From Pseudomonas tensinigenes (lineage in GTDB: Bacteria > Pseudomonadota > Gammaproteobacteria > Pseudomonadales > Pseudomonadaceae), in contig NZ_CP077089.1 of the NCBI RefSeq assembly GCF_014268445.2, positions 1,667,501-1,731,500 of the forward strand: a stretch of DNA of 64,000 nt, in the 5' to 3' direction. The notes beneath the pieces were generated by a model, which saw nothing but the letters and a program-made list of their open reading frames with translations, was not told the origin of the DNA and ran no database searches. Position numbers and translations under genes: made by a program. Position 1 is the first letter of the stretch; every line of letters starts with the position of its first letter. Below are positions 43,876-53,617 of this stretch, one piece after another.

Positions 43876-44580
43876 ATGTCTGACAAGCCTGGTTACCGTC
43901 GTCCGCAGGAAGGCACGCAGCCTGAATACCTGCACCCGACCTATCAATCCACTAACCTGCGCTCGCCGTCGAAACCGTTGGTGTTTCTGCCGCACTCGCT
44001 GTCGGAAATCACCGGACCGACCATCGGCGCCGAGCGCGTGGGCGACACCGATAACGACCTGACCGCCCAGCATGAAGGCGAGCCACAGGGCGAACGCATC
44101 ATCATTCATGGCCGCGTACTCGATGAAAACGGTCTGCCGGTGCCGGGGATTCTGGTGGAAATCTGGCAGGCCAACGCCGCCGGCCGCTACAACCACAAGC
44201 GCGACCTGCACGATGCGCCGCTGGACCCGAACTTCACCGGCACCGGCCGCACCGTCACCGATGCCGATGGCTGGTATCAATTCCAGACCATCAAGCCTGG
44301 CGCCTACCCGTGGGGCAACCACCACAACGCCTGGCGTCCGGCGCACATCCACTTTTCGCTGTTCGGGCCGAGCATCCTCACCCGTTTGGTCACGCAAATG
44401 TATTTCCCGGGCGATCCGTTGCTGGCCTACGACCCGATCTACAACTGCGTGCCGGACACTTCGGCCAAGGAACGCCTGATCGCCAGTTTCGATCTGGAAA
44501 AAACCATTCCGTCCTACGCCCTCGGTTATCGCTGGGACATCGTGCTGCGCGGGCGTGAAGCCACGCCGATGGAGAAATAA
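43876..44580 (+). CDS. pcaH: protocatechuate 3,4-dioxygenase beta subunit
   Basis: The 234-residue subunit carries the catalytic Fe(III). The iron ligands are visible as Tyr of NAAGRYNHKRD, Tyr of YPWGNHHNAW, and His-x-His in RPAHIHFSLFG. It opens the aromatic ring of protocatechuate to beta-carboxy-cis,cis-muconate. It lies 36 bp after pcaF and just before pcaG. Confidence 0.95.
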   Translation: MSDKPGYRRPQEGTQPEYLHPTYQSTNLRSPSKPLVFLPHSLSEITGPTIGAERVGDTDNDLTAQHEGEPQGERIIIHGRVLDENGLPVPGILVEIWQANAAGRYNHKRDLHDAPLDPNFTGTGRTVTDADGWYQFQTIKPGAYPWGNHHNAWRPAHIHFSLFGPSILTRLVTQMYFPGDPLLAYDPIYNCVPDTSAKERLIASFDLEKTIPSYALGYRWDIVLRGREATPMEK

Positions 44581-44581
44581 G

Positions 44582-45148
44582 ATGACGCTGACTGCGACCA
44601 CGTCCCACACCGTCGGGCCGTACTACCACATCGGCCTGACCTGGCTGAACCGCGAAAACCTCACCGTTGATCAGACTCTTGGCGAGCGTGTGGCGATCAC
44701 CGGGCAGGTGGTGGATGGCAATGGCGATGTCGTCAACGACGCCATGCTTGAAGTCTGGCAGGCGAATGCCGCCGGCAAGTACGACCACCCGGAAGACGAG
44801 CAGGACAAACCGCTCGATCCGCATTTCGAAGGCTTTGGCCGGGTGCCGGTGGATGCAGAAGGGCGCTTCCGCTTCACCACGGTCAAACCGGGTAGCGTAG
44901 AGGGCCTGAAAGGCTCGACGCAGGCGCCGCATCTGGTGGTGCTGGTGTTTGCCCGTGGACTGGTCAAGCACTTGCTGACGCGGATCTACTTTGAGGGCGA
45001 GCCGGCGAACGTTGATGATCCGTTGCTCGAATGCGTACCGGCGGAACGTCGCAGTACCCTGCTGGCCAAGCAGGACGCCTCGGGTGTTTACCAGTGGAAT
45101 GTGATTCTGCAGGGCACTGATGCCGAGACGGTGTTCTTCGATTATTAA
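44582..45148 (+). CDS. pcaG: protocatechuate 3,4-dioxygenase alpha subunit
   Basis: This 188-residue alpha chain is homologous to PcaH (shared LEVWQANAAGKYDHPEDEQD) but without the His-x-His iron motif (PHLVVLVFARG instead), as expected of the non-catalytic partner. The ATG at 44582 is one base after the pcaH stop. It ends before a REPIN, closing the pcaIJFHG unit. Confidence 0.95.
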   Translation: MTLTATTSHTVGPYYHIGLTWLNRENLTVDQTLGERVAITGQVVDGNGDVVNDAMLEVWQANAAGKYDHPEDEQDKPLDPHFEGFGRVPVDAEGRFRFTTVKPGSVEGLKGSTQAPHLVVLVFARGLVKHLLTRIYFEGEPANVDDPLLECVPAERRSTLLAKQDASGVYQWNVILQGTDAETVFFDY

Positions 45149-45167
45149 TAGATCACCACCATCCCCT

Positions 45168-45256
45168 GTGGGAGCGAGCCTGCTCGCGAAAGCGGTGGGT
45201 CAGCCAACATCAATGTCGACTGACACTCCCTCTTCGCGAGCAGGCTCGCTCCCACA
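45168..45256. repeat. REPIN
   Basis: Inverted pair of GTGGGAGCGAGCCTGCTCGC between pcaG and pcaT, so it interrupts the cluster between the two transcription units. Confidence 0.9.
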
Positions 45257-45344
45257 GGTGAGAACTGTGTTGCTGATGGAACTGTGGAACGGGACTGTTG
45301 CAAAGTATGTCTAGACTCTCACTGTCCCTATCGAGTGAAAAACA

Positions 45345-46640
45345 ATGACAACTACCACCTCCCATTACACCGGCGAAGAGCGCAGCAAGCGCATCTTTGC
45401 CATTGTCGGCGCCTCATCCGGCAACCTCGTCGAATGGTTCGACTTCTACGTCTATGCCTTCTGCGCGATCTATTTCGCCCCGGCGTTTTTCCCCTCCGAC
45501 AACCCGACGGTGCAACTGGTCAACACCGCTGGCGTGTTCGCCGCCGGCTTCCTGATGCGCCCGATTGGTGGCTGGATTTTCGGTCGCGTGGCCGACAAGC
45601 ACGGCCGCAAGAATTCGATGCTCATCTCGATTCTGATGATGTGCTTTGGCTCGTTGCTGATTGCCTGCCTGCCGACGTACAAGGACATCGGCGTCTGGGC
45701 GCCAGTCCTGCTGTTGTTCGCCCGCTTGCTGCAAGGCCTGTCGGTCGGTGGCGAGTACGGCACCACCGCGACCTACATGAGCGAAGTTGCACTCAAGGGC
45801 CAGCGCGGATTTTTCGCCTCGTTCCAGTACGTGACGTTGATTGGCGGGCAACTGCTGGCGGTGTCGCTGGTAGTGGTCCTGCAGCAATTCCTCACCGAAG
45901 AAGACCTGCGCGCCTACGGCTGGCGGATTCCGTTTGTGGTCGGTGCGGTGGCGGCACTGATTTCGCTGTTCCTGCGTCGCAGCTTGAAAGAAACCACCAA
46001 CAAGGAAACCCGCGCGCACAAAGACGCCGGCAGCATCGCCGCGCTGTTCCGCGATCACAAAGCCGCGTTCATCACCGTGCTCGGTTACACCGCCGGTGGC
46101 TCGCTGATTTTCTACACCTTCACCACCTACATGCAGAAGTACCTGGTGAACACCGCCGGCATGCACGCCAAGACCGCCAGCTACATCATGACCGGTGCGT
46201 TGTTCCTGTATATGTGCATGCAGCCGCTGTTCGGCATGCTCGCTGACAAGATTGGCCGCCGTAATTCGATGCTCTGGTTCGGCGCACTCGGCACGCTGTT
46301 CACCGTGCCGATTCTGTTGAGCCTGAAAAGCGTCAGCAGCCCGTTCCTCGCATTTGTGTTGATCACTGTGGCATTGGCGATTGTCAGTTTCTACACCTCG
46401 ATCAGTGGCCTGGTGAAAGCCGAAATGTTCCCGCCGGAAGTCCGCGCCCTCGGCGTCGGTCTGGCTTATGCGGTGGCGAACGCGATCTTCGGCGGCTCGG
46501 CGGAATTCGTCGCCCTGAGCCTGAAGAACATCGGTATGGAAAACTCCTTCTACTGGTACGTGACGGCGATGATGGCGATCGCCTTCCTGTTCAGCCTGCG
46601 CCTGCCGAAACAGGCGGCGTATTTGCACCACGATCTCTAA
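45345..46640 (+). CDS. pcaT: MFS dicarboxylate transporter PcaT
   Basis: This is a 431-residue inner-membrane symporter of the metabolite:H+ (KgtP/ShiA-like) group. Motif at the first helix is [15 protein letters not shown], motif A is [14 protein letters not shown] and the opening of helix 4 is [21 protein letters not shown]. In the pca cluster of Pseudomonas this gene is pcaT, which takes up beta-ketoadipate or related dicarboxylates. ATG 45345. Confidence 0.9.
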   Translation: MTTTTSHYTGEERSKRIFAIVGASSGNLVEWFDFYVYAFCAIYFAPAFFPSDNPTVQLVNTAGVFAAGFLMRPIGGWIFGRVADKHGRKNSMLISILMMCFGSLLIACLPTYKDIGVWAPVLLLFARLLQGLSVGGEYGTTATYMSEVALKGQRGFFASFQYVTLIGGQLLAVSLVVVLQQFLTEEDLRAYGWRIPFVVGAVAALISLFLRRSLKETTNKETRAHKDAGSIAALFRDHKAAFITVLGYTAGGSLIFYTFTTYMQKYLVNTAGMHAKTASYIMTGALFLYMCMQPLFGMLADKIGRRNSMLWFGALGTLFTVPILLSLKSVSSPFLAFVLITVALAIVSFYTSISGLVKAEMFPPEVRALGVGLAYAVANAIFGGSAEFVALSLKNIGMENSFYWYVTAMMAIAFLFSLRLPKQAAYLHHDL

Positions 46641-46686
46641 CCCGAAGTGCGCGGGCCGTGATGGCCGGCGCCGGCAAGGACTGTTT

Positions 46687-48051
46687 ATGACTCAGCGACC
46701 GGGCAATCAATTGTTCGATGCCTACTTCACTGCCCGCGATATGCGCGAAGTGTTCTGCGATCAGGGCCGCGTGCAGGCGATGCTCGACTTCGAGGCGGCG
46801 CTGGCCCGGGCCGAGGCGCGGGTCGGGTTGATTCCTTCTGCGGCTGTCGCACCGATTGCTGCGGCGTGTAACGCGGGGTTGTATGACTTTGCGGCGCTGG
46901 GCGAGGCGATTGCCACGGCCGGTAATTCGGCGATTCCGCTGGTCAAGGCGTTGGGCAAGCAGATTGCTGCCCGCGACGCTGAAGCCGAACGTTACGTGCA
47001 TTTGGGTGCGACCAGTCAGGACGTGATGGATTCCGGGTTGGTGCTGCAATTGCGTCAGGCATTGGTGTTGATCGAAGACGATCTGGCGCAACTGGCTGAC
47101 TCTCTCGCTGTTCAAGCCCAACGCCATGCTGCAACGCCGCTGGCCGGACGCACCTGGCTGCAACACGCGACGCCGGTCACCCTCGGCATGAAAATCGCCG
47201 GATGGCTGGGCGCTGTTACTCGCAGTCGTCAGCGTCTACGCGAACTCAAGCCGCGTTTAATGGTGCTGCAGTTTGGCGGTGCATCCGGGACGCTCGCAGC
47301 CTTGGGCGAACAAGCCCTGCCAATTGCCGAAGCACTGGCCGAAGAGCTGCAACTGACCTTGCCGGAACAACCGTGGCACACCCAGCGCGATCGCGTGGTC
47401 GAGTTTGGCGCGGTGCTTGGTTTGATCGCCGGCAGCCTCGGCAAATTCGGCCGCGACATCAGCCTGTTGATGCAGACCGAAGCCGCCGAGGTTTTCGAGC
47501 CGTCGGCGCCGGGCAAGGGCGGTTCGTCAACCATGCCGCACAAGCGCAATCCGGTCGGCGCGGCGGTGTTGATCGGCGCAGCGATGCGGGTGCCGGGGCT
47601 GGTCTCGACGCTGTTCAGCGCGATGCCCCAGGAACACGAACGCAGCCTGGGTCTGTGGCATGCCGAATGGGAAACCTTGCCGGAGATTTGCTGCCTCGTT
47701 TCGGGTTCGCTGCAACAGGCTCGGTTACTCGCCGATGGCCTGGAAGTGGATGCCGAGCGCATGGGCCGAAACCTCGAATTGACTCAGGGGCTGGTGTTGG
47801 CCGAAGCCGTCAGCATCGTCCTCGCCCAGCGTGTCGGCCGCGACACCGCGCATCATCTGCTTGAACAATGCTGCAAACGCGCGGTGGCCGAGCAGCGCCA
47901 TTTGCGCGCCGTACTCGGTGACGAACCGCAAGTCACCGCCGAGTTGAGCAGCGCTGAACTCGATCATCTTTTGAACCCCGCCCATTACCTCGGTCAGGCG
48001 CAAGTCTGGGTCGAGCGCGCGGTGGCCGAACACAACGCATTGTCTGACTGA
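46687..48051 (+). CDS. pcaB: 3-carboxy-cis,cis-muconate cycloisomerase
   Basis: The 454-residue protein is of the fumarase/adenylosuccinate lyase superfamily. The signature GSSTMPHKRNP is near residue 280, and TSQDVMDSGLVLQLRQ holds the conserved His/Ser region. It converts beta-carboxymuconate to gamma-carboxymuconolactone, the second step. It follows pcaT by 46 bp and precedes pcaD. Confidence 0.94.
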   Translation: MTQRPGNQLFDAYFTARDMREVFCDQGRVQAMLDFEAALARAEARVGLIPSAAVAPIAAACNAGLYDFAALGEAIATAGNSAIPLVKALGKQIAARDAEAERYVHLGATSQDVMDSGLVLQLRQALVLIEDDLAQLADSLAVQAQRHAATPLAGRTWLQHATPVTLGMKIAGWLGAVTRSRQRLRELKPRLMVLQFGGASGTLAALGEQALPIAEALAEELQLTLPEQPWHTQRDRVVEFGAVLGLIAGSLGKFGRDISLLMQTEAAEVFEPSAPGKGGSSTMPHKRNPVGAAVLIGAAMRVPGLVSTLFSAMPQEHERSLGLWHAEWETLPEICCLVSGSLQQARLLADGLEVDAERMGRNLELTQGLVLAEAVSIVLAQRVGRDTAHHLLEQCCKRAVAEQRHLRAVLGDEPQVTAELSSAELDHLLNPAHYLGQAQVWVERAVAEHNALSD

Positions 48052-48063
48052 AAGGAGAGGGCT

Positions 48064-48852
48064 GTGGCTTTCGTTCAACTCGCCGATGGCGAACTGCACT
48101 ATCAAATTGAAGGCCCGGTCGATGCGCCGGTGCTGGTACTGTCCAACTCGCTGGGCACTGATCTGCACATGTGGCACGCGCAGATGCCAGCGTTCACCGA
48201 GCACTTTCGCGTGCTGCGTTTCGACACCCGTGGCCATGGCCAATCGCTGGTGACGCCGGGGCCTTACAGCATCGAGCAACTGGGTTATGACGTGCTCGGT
48301 TTGCTGGATGCACTGCACATTGAGCGCGCGCATTTCTGCGGATTGTCGATGGGCGGCCTGATCGGCCAGTGGCTGGGCATCAATGCCGGGCATCGTCTGA
48401 ACAAGCTGGTCGTCTGCAACACCGCAGCTAAAATCGGCGATCCGTCGGTGTGGAACCCACGCATCGAAACCGTGCTGCGCGATGGCGCGGCGGCGATGGT
48501 GGCCCTGCGTGATGCTTCGATTGCCCGCTGGTTTACCCCGGACTTTTCGGCTGCTCATCCGGCGGCGGCCAAGCAGATTACCGACATGCTCGCGGCCACC
48601 TCGCCACAAGGTTATGCGGCCAACTGCGCGGCGGTGCGTGATGCCGATTTCCGTGAGCAACTGGCGTCGATCAATGTGCCGTTACTGGTGATTGCCGGTA
48701 CTGAAGATGCGGTGACGCCGCCGTCCGGTGGGCACTTTATTCAGGAACATGTACGCGGTGCCGAATACGCCGAGTTCTATGCGGCGCACCTGTCCAACGT
48801 GCAGGCTGGCGCGGATTTCAGTGATCGCGTGTTGGCGTTTCTAAACGCCTGA
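48064..48852 (+). CDS. pcaD: 3-oxoadipate enol-lactonase
   Basis: This 262-residue alpha/beta hydrolase has nucleophile Ser in GLSMGGLIG (about 97), acid in IAGTEDAVTPPSG and His in AAHLSNVQ. It hydrolyses beta-ketoadipate enol-lactone to beta-ketoadipate. Start is GTG 48064 with AGGAGAGG upstream. It lies 12 bp after pcaB. The separate pcaC follows, so the strain has unfused enzymes rather than the PcaL fusion. Confidence 0.94.
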   Translation: MAFVQLADGELHYQIEGPVDAPVLVLSNSLGTDLHMWHAQMPAFTEHFRVLRFDTRGHGQSLVTPGPYSIEQLGYDVLGLLDALHIERAHFCGLSMGGLIGQWLGINAGHRLNKLVVCNTAAKIGDPSVWNPRIETVLRDGAAAMVALRDASIARWFTPDFSAAHPAAAKQITDMLAATSPQGYAANCAAVRDADFREQLASINVPLLVIAGTEDAVTPPSGGHFIQEHVRGAEYAEFYAAHLSNVQAGADFSDRVLAFLNA

Positions 48853-48865
48853 TAAGGGGATTTTC

Positions 48866-49258
48866 GTGGACGAGAAACAACGTTACGACGAAGGCATGCA
48901 AGTGCGCCGCGCGGTGCTCGGTGATGCGCATGTCGATCGCAGCCTGACCACGTTGACCGAGTTCAACTCGGAGTTTCAGGAGATGATCACCCGGCATGCC
49001 TGGGGTGATATCTGGACGCGTCCGGGCTTGCCTCGGCATACGCGCAGTTTGATCACTATCGCGATGCTGATCGGCATGAACCGCGAGGGTGAGCTGAAAC
49101 TGCATCTGCGTGCGGCGGCTAATAATGGTGTGAGCCGGGGCGAGATCAAGGAAGTGATCATGCAGAGTGCAATTTACTGTGGGATTCCTGCGGCGAATGC
49201 GACGTTTCATCTGGCCGAATCGGTGTGGGATGAACTGGGTGTTGAATCCCGGGAATAA
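48866..49258 (+). CDS. pcaC: 4-carboxymuconolactone decarboxylase
   Basis: This 130-residue CMD-family protein has HAWGDIWTRPGLPRHTRSLI and, near the end, IKEVIMQSAIYCGIPAANAT, the conserved segments of the family. It removes CO2 from gamma-carboxymuconolactone to make the enol-lactone used by PcaD. GTG start at 48866 follows AAGGGG. Last gene of the pcaBDC run. Confidence 0.94.
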   Translation: MDEKQRYDEGMQVRRAVLGDAHVDRSLTTLTEFNSEFQEMITRHAWGDIWTRPGLPRHTRSLITIAMLIGMNREGELKLHLRAAANNGVSRGEIKEVIMQSAIYCGIPAANATFHLAESVWDELGVESRE

Positions 49259-49278
49259 AGGTTGACCGATCCGACGTC

Positions 49279-49342
49279 TTCGCGAGCAGGCTCGCTCCCA
49301 CAGGGAAATGCATTCCAATGTGGGAGCGAGCCTGCTCGCGAA
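49279..49342. repeat. compact REPIN
   Basis: Short-spacer inverted pair between pcaC and the convergent methyltransferase gene. Confidence 0.9.
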
Positions 49343-49381
49343 GGGGGCAGACGCCGTTGCGCATCAATCAGCACAACTCAC

Positions 49382-50185
49382 TCAAACCCTGGCAACAATA
49401 AATATCCGCTTGAACGCAAACAACGTATGCCCATCCCCCTCCTGCGGATAATGCTCATGCACCCGCATCAGGTAGTGATAAATAAACCGCGTCTGTTCCT
49501 CTGGACTCAGCGCCTGCATCACCGGCCGTAGCGCCGAGACCTTCACCCAGTCATACACTGGTGATTTGCCGTCGACTACCTGCAACTGCTCGGTCTCCCA
49601 GATATCCAGCGACGAGGTCAGCGGCGCGAGCAACCTGTAGTAATCCTCCAGTGCCAACAACGGCCGCGCCGCCATGCGCTGACGCAGCTCAGGTGTGCCC
49701 ATCGGCGTGCCGCCGGGGCCGCCGTCTTCGAGGGTGTCGAGCATCAGTCGATACCACAGCGCATCGCGCCAGTCTGGCATGTGCGCCGCGAGACAACCGC
49801 CGGGACTCAGATAACCGAGCAGGTGCGGCAGCAGCGTTTCATGGCCCCCGATAAAGTGCAGTACCGCGGCAGCGAGCAGCAGGTCCGCCGGCTGCTCCGG
49901 TTGCCATTCGAGCAGATCGCAACACTTCCACTGCGCCCGGATCGGCAGGCAGCGCGCTTCATCGAGCATCTGCGTGGAGCTGTCGACGCCCTGCAACTGC
50001 GCGCTCGGCCAGCGTTCGGCCAACAACTGCGTGGCAATGCCGGTGCCGCAGCCGAGGTCGTAAATGCGTTGAGGGTTTTGCAAGTCGACACGGTCGAGCA
50101 ATTCATTGACCGGGCGTTGCCTGAGACGGAAAAACTGCTGGTACGCCTTGGCGTCCCAGTCGGGTGTTGCGAGACGAGAGATCAT
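49382..50185 (-). CDS. tam: SAM-dependent methyltransferase, trans-aconitate methyltransferase-like (Tam)
   Basis: This is a 267-residue class I methyltransferase with motif I YDLGCGTGIATQLLA (about 40-55), motif II GVDSSTQMLDEA and motif IV-V DLLLAAAVLHFIGG. Overall arrangement and the opening WDAKAYQQFFRLRQRPVNELL match Tam, which methylates trans-aconitate. Substrate is inferred only from the family. ATG 50185 has GGAGG 11 bases upstream. Confidence 0.75.
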   Translation of the reverse strand: MISRLATPDWDAKAYQQFFRLRQRPVNELLDRVDLQNPQRIYDLGCGTGIATQLLAERWPSAQLQGVDSSTQMLDEARCLPIRAQWKCCDLLEWQPEQPADLLLAAAVLHFIGGHETLLPHLLGYLSPGGCLAAHMPDWRDALWYRLMLDTLEDGGPGGTPMGTPELRQRMAARPLLALEDYYRLLAPLTSSLDIWETEQLQVVDGKSPVYDWVKVSALRPVMQALSPEEQTRFIYHYLMRVHEHYPQEGDGHTLFAFKRIFIVARV

Positions 50186-50373
50186 TGAGGTGGTCCTCCG
50201 GTGATCGTTGGTGTCTTCCGATGACAACCTGGCTCCCAGCTTGAGGACCGACTACGACGACGGAAGCGGAAAGGTGAAGCACCTGATTCCTTCAGGTTTT
50301 GTCACTGTACCTGCCGGCCGGCAAAGTGCCACTTCTCCTGACCAATGGCGATAACTGCCTGTAGGAGATCAAA

Positions 50374-50463
50374 TGTGGGAGCGAGCCTGCTCGCGAAGGC
50401 GGTGTATCAGTCAACATCTCTGTTGAATGTTAAGCCCTCTTCGCGAGCAGGCTCGCTCCCACA
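50374..50463. repeat. REPIN
   Basis: Inverted pair of GTGGGAGCGAGCCTGCTCGC between the methyltransferase gene and the porin gene. It ends 16 bp before the porin stop. Confidence 0.9.
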
Positions 50464-50478
50464 GGGGAATATCAGTGT

Positions 50479-51738
50479 TTAGAGGAGGCTGATCGGGTAG
50501 CTGACGATCAAGCGGTTCTCGTCGAACTCGTTGTTGCTGAAATCCCGGCGCATGGTCGAGTTGCGCCATCTGACGTTGAGATCCTTCAATGCGCCGCTCT
50601 GCACGGTGTAGCCCAGTTCCGATTCGCGGCCCCATTCCTTGCCGTCGGTGATCGTCCCGGTGTGCACATTGTCGCCGCTGATATAGCGGTTCATCAGGGT
50701 CAGGCCGGGGATGCCCAATGCCACGAAGTTGTAGTCATGGCGCACTTGCCAGGAGCGTTCCTGCGCATTGTCATAACTGGCGTTGTAGCTGTCGTTGGCC
50801 AGTGTGCCGCCGCTGGTGCCGTTGACGCGCATCCAGGCGCTGTCGCCGGTGAGTTTCTGCAGGCCGACGTAGAAGGTGTTGCCCCCGTACTTCGCGGAAA
50901 ACATACCCGACCAGGTTTTGTTGTCGAGGTCTCCAGCACGGGCGCTACCATCGTCCTTGCCATAGAAGAATCCGAGGTTGGCGCCCAGCGTCCAGTCGCC
51001 CAGCGGCTGGCTGTGGATCAGGTTGACGTATTGCTGGCTGTAGATGTCTTTGAGTTCGGCATTCCACAGGCCGATCTGTGTGCGTTTTTCGTTGAAAACG
51101 TATTCACCGCCCTGGAAGTTGAAGCGATCAGAGGTGAACGCCGCTTTGCCGGTCATCGACATGTCGCTCATGCTGCTGTCGTCGCGCGGGCTGTTGGCGC
51201 GGAACTGGCCGCCGTAGAGGGTCAGTCCGTCGATTTCCTTCGAGGTGATCTGCCCGCCTCGGAAGGTTTGCGGCAGCGAGCGGCCGTCGTCCGAACGCAG
51301 GATCGGCAACACAGGCATCCACTCGCCGACCTTCACTTCGGTCTGCGAGAGTTTGGCCTTGAAGGCGACGTTGGTGCGGCCGAAGTTATCCGCCGGGCGG
51401 CCGTCGTGATCCAGCGGCAGCAACGCCGTGCCGCCGGTGCCTTTACCGCCATCAAGCTTTACCGAATACAGGCCGAGCACGTCCATGCCGAAGCCGACGG
51501 TGCCTTGGGTGAAGCCGGATTTTGCGTCGAGGATGAAGCTCTGCGTCCACTCTTCGGCCTTGCCCTGAGCTTTGGTTGGATTGGTGAAATTGCGGTTGAT
51601 GTAGAAGTTGCGCAGGTTCAGGTTGACCTTGGCCCCTTCGATAAAACCGGCTTCTTCAGCGATAGCGGGCAGCGCCGCGCTGGCTAGAGCCAGGGCGATC
51701 AGGCCGGGAAATGCGTAAGGCGCAGGGGAAGCTGTCAT
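50479..51738 (-). CDS. OprD-family outer membrane porin
   Basis: This 419-residue porin has a signal peptide (to about LPAIAEEAGF) and the OprD opening FIEGAKVNLNLRNFYINRNF. Then come KAEEWTQSFILDAKSGFTQGTVGFGMDVLG and typical strand segments ending at a C-terminal LIVSYPISLL-type strand. OprD channels import small carboxylates, often aromatic acids. Placement at the edge of the pca cluster suggests it lets aromatic acids or beta-ketoadipate across the outer membrane. Substrate not shown. ATG 51738. Confidence 0.85.
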   Translation of the reverse strand: MTASPAPYAFPGLIALALASAALPAIAEEAGFIEGAKVNLNLRNFYINRNFTNPTKAQGKAEEWTQSFILDAKSGFTQGTVGFGMDVLGLYSVKLDGGKGTGGTALLPLDHDGRPADNFGRTNVAFKAKLSQTEVKVGEWMPVLPILRSDDGRSLPQTFRGGQITSKEIDGLTLYGGQFRANSPRDDSSMSDMSMTGKAAFTSDRFNFQGGEYVFNEKRTQIGLWNAELKDIYSQQYVNLIHSQPLGDWTLGANLGFFYGKDDGSARAGDLDNKTWSGMFSAKYGGNTFYVGLQKLTGDSAWMRVNGTSGGTLANDSYNASYDNAQERSWQVRHDYNFVALGIPGLTLMNRYISGDNVHTGTITDGKEWGRESELGYTVQSGALKDLNVRWRNSTMRRDFSNNEFDENRLIVSYPISLL

Positions 51739-52007
51739 GGGCTCGGGTCTCTCTTGTTTTTTTAAGGCGAACGGGTGCGCTGCGGCCGTTTTTTACGGTG
51801 CAGAAATGCGATGAATTCAGGGGGTGAAGCGACGGCGATCAGCCGGTCGGAGCAGGGCGCGGGAGCATGGTGTCGAACCTGTTGTTATTGGTTTTGTTGA
51901 TCGAATGGTGCGGGGGGCGGATGTTCTGATTCAATTGGGAAAAGCGGGTTTTGGGCGATTATCGAACGCAAGATTAAGTCGGATTTTATGGTGTCTGTGA
52001 GGGCCTC

Positions 52008-52072
52008 TTCGCGAGCAGGCTCGCTCCCACATTTGGAATGCGATCCCCTGTGGGAGCGAGCCTGCTCGCGAA
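52008..52072. repeat. compact REPIN
   Basis: Short-spacer inverted pair almost identical to the copy at 22488-22552, including the TTTGGAATG centre. Confidence 0.9.
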
Positions 52073-52112
52073 GGGGTCAGCCCAGAAAAAACAACTTTCT
52101 GACAGGCAACAA

Positions 52113-52135
52113 AAAGCCCACCAATCGGTGGGCTT
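52113..52135 (-). terminator. terminator of the ttgABC operon
   Basis: Hairpin AAGCCCACC-AAT-CGGTGGGCTT with AAAA on its left gives a stem and T-run on the minus strand, about 22 bp after ttgC. Confidence 0.8.
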
Positions 52136-52156
52136 CCTGTTTTCACCTGATGATGA

Positions 52157-53617
52157 TCAGAACAACTTCATCTTCGGTGCTTCTTCTTTCAGCGGTTCGT
52201 TCTGCGCGGTCTGCGCATTCCAGCCACCGCCCAACGCCTTGTACAGGTTGACCGCACTGGTCAGCTGCGCGAGGCGGTCGGTGATCAGCGCTTGTTGCGC
52301 GCTGAACAGCTGACGCTGGGCATCGAGGAAGGTCAGGTTGCTGTCGACACCGATGCGGTAGCGACGTTCGGCCAGACGGTAGTAATCCTGGTTGGCCTGC
52401 ACGAAGTCACGCTGCGCTTGCAACTGCTCGGTGTAGGTCTGGCGGGCGGCCAGGCCGTCGGCGACTTCCTGGAAGGCCGTTTGAATGGACTTCTCGTAGT
52501 TCGCCACGCCAATGTCCTTCTGGATCTTGGCGTAGTCGAGGCTGGCGCGCAGGCTGCCGGCGTTGAAGATCGGCAGGTTGATCTGCGGCTGGAACAGCCA
52601 CGTTCCCGAACCACCCTTGAACAGGCCGGACAGATCCGGGCTCAGGCTGCCCGCGTTGGCGGTCAGGCTGATGCTCGGGAAGAACGCTGCACGGGCGGCG
52701 CCGATGTTGGCGTTGGCCGCTTTCAGGTTGTATTCCGCTTGCAGGATGTCCGGACGACGTTGCAGCAGATCCGAAGGCAGACCCGGCGGTACGTCGCTGA
52801 GCAGGTCATCCGCCAGCGGTTTGGCCGCTTGCAGATTGGCCGGAATACCGGTGCCGAGCAGCAGAGTCAGGCTGTTTTCGTCCTGCGCGACCTGGCGGGT
52901 GTAACGCGCCAGTTGTGCACGAGCGTTTTCCACCGAGGTGCGCGACTGCGCCAGGTCCAATGCCGAAGCGACACCGACTTCGTTGCTGCGGCTGGTCAGC
53001 TTGTAGCTTTCTTCGAAGGCACCGAGGGTGTCTTGGGTCAGCTTGAGCAGCTCCTTGTCCGCTTGCCAGGTCAGGTAAGCATTGGCGACGCTGGCGACCA
53101 GACTGATCTGGGTGCTGCGGCGTGCTTCTTCAGTGGCGAAGTATTGTTGCAACGCTTGTTCGCTCAGGCTGCGAACGCGACCGAACAGGTCGAGTTCGTA
53201 AGCGCTGATGCCGACGGTGGCGGAGTAGGAGCTGGTGATGCTCGACTCACCGGTCTGCGAGGCACGGGCCGGAACCCGCTGACGGCTGCCGCTGGCATTG
53301 GCCGAGACCGCCGGGAACAGGTCAGCACGCTGGATGCGGTATTGAGCCGCGTAAGCGTCGATGTTCAGCGCCGCGACACGCAGGTCGCGGTTGTTTTCCA
53401 GGGACACCTGGATCAGCTGTTGCAGCGCCGGATCATGGAAAAACTGCTTCCAGCCCTGCTCGGCAGCGGCCTGCGCCGGAGCCTGGGCCGGCGAGTACGC
53501 CGGCCCCTGCGGGAACTGGCCTGCGACCGGAGCCTCAGGCTGCTGATAGTCAGGTATCAGCGAGCAACCGCTCAGCACGAAGGCGGCGACTGCGATGGAG
53601 AGTAGCGACTTGCTCAT
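52157..53617 (-). CDS. ttgC: outer membrane efflux lipoprotein (TtgC/OprM)
   Basis: This 486-residue TolC-type channel is anchored by a lipobox ([16 protein letters not shown], Cys about 18). Two repeated coiled halves follow, with [21 protein letters not shown] in the first and [19 protein letters not shown] in the second. It is the outer membrane exit of the RND pump. It overlaps the end of ttgB by four bases and is the last gene of the operon. Confidence 0.93.
   Translation of the reverse strand: MSKSLLSIAVAAFVLSGCSLIPDYQQPEAPVAGQFPQGPAYSPAQAPAQAAAEQGWKQFFHDPALQQLIQVSLENNRDLRVAALNIDAYAAQYRIQRADLFPAVSANASGSRQRVPARASQTGESSITSSYSATVGISAYELDLFGRVRSLSEQALQQYFATEEARRSTQISLVASVANAYLTWQADKELLKLTQDTLGAFEESYKLTSRSNEVGVASALDLAQSRTSVENARAQLARYTRQVAQDENSLTLLLGTGIPANLQAAKPLADDLLSDVPPGLPSDLLQRRPDILQAEYNLKAANANIGAARAAFFPSISLTANAGSLSPDLSGLFKGGSGTWLFQPQINLPIFNAGSLRASLDYAKIQKDIGVANYEKSIQTAFQEVADGLAARQTYTEQLQAQRDFVQANQDYYRLAERRYRIGVDSNLTFLDAQRQLFSAQQALITDRLAQLTSAVNLYKALGGGWNAQTAQNEPLKEEAPKMKLF

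Larger units (their letters stand above)
51739..52156. other. intergenic region between porin and ttgC genes
   Basis: This 418-bp region carries the porin promoter at its left end, a compact REPIN (52008-52072) and the terminator of the efflux operon (52113-52135). No gene credible. Confidence 0.6.

Noticed and set aside
6733..52072. Repeated palindromes as a CRISPR array
   Set aside because: The repeats are dispersed, inverted, and between genes, with no regular spacers and no cas genes; they are REPINs.
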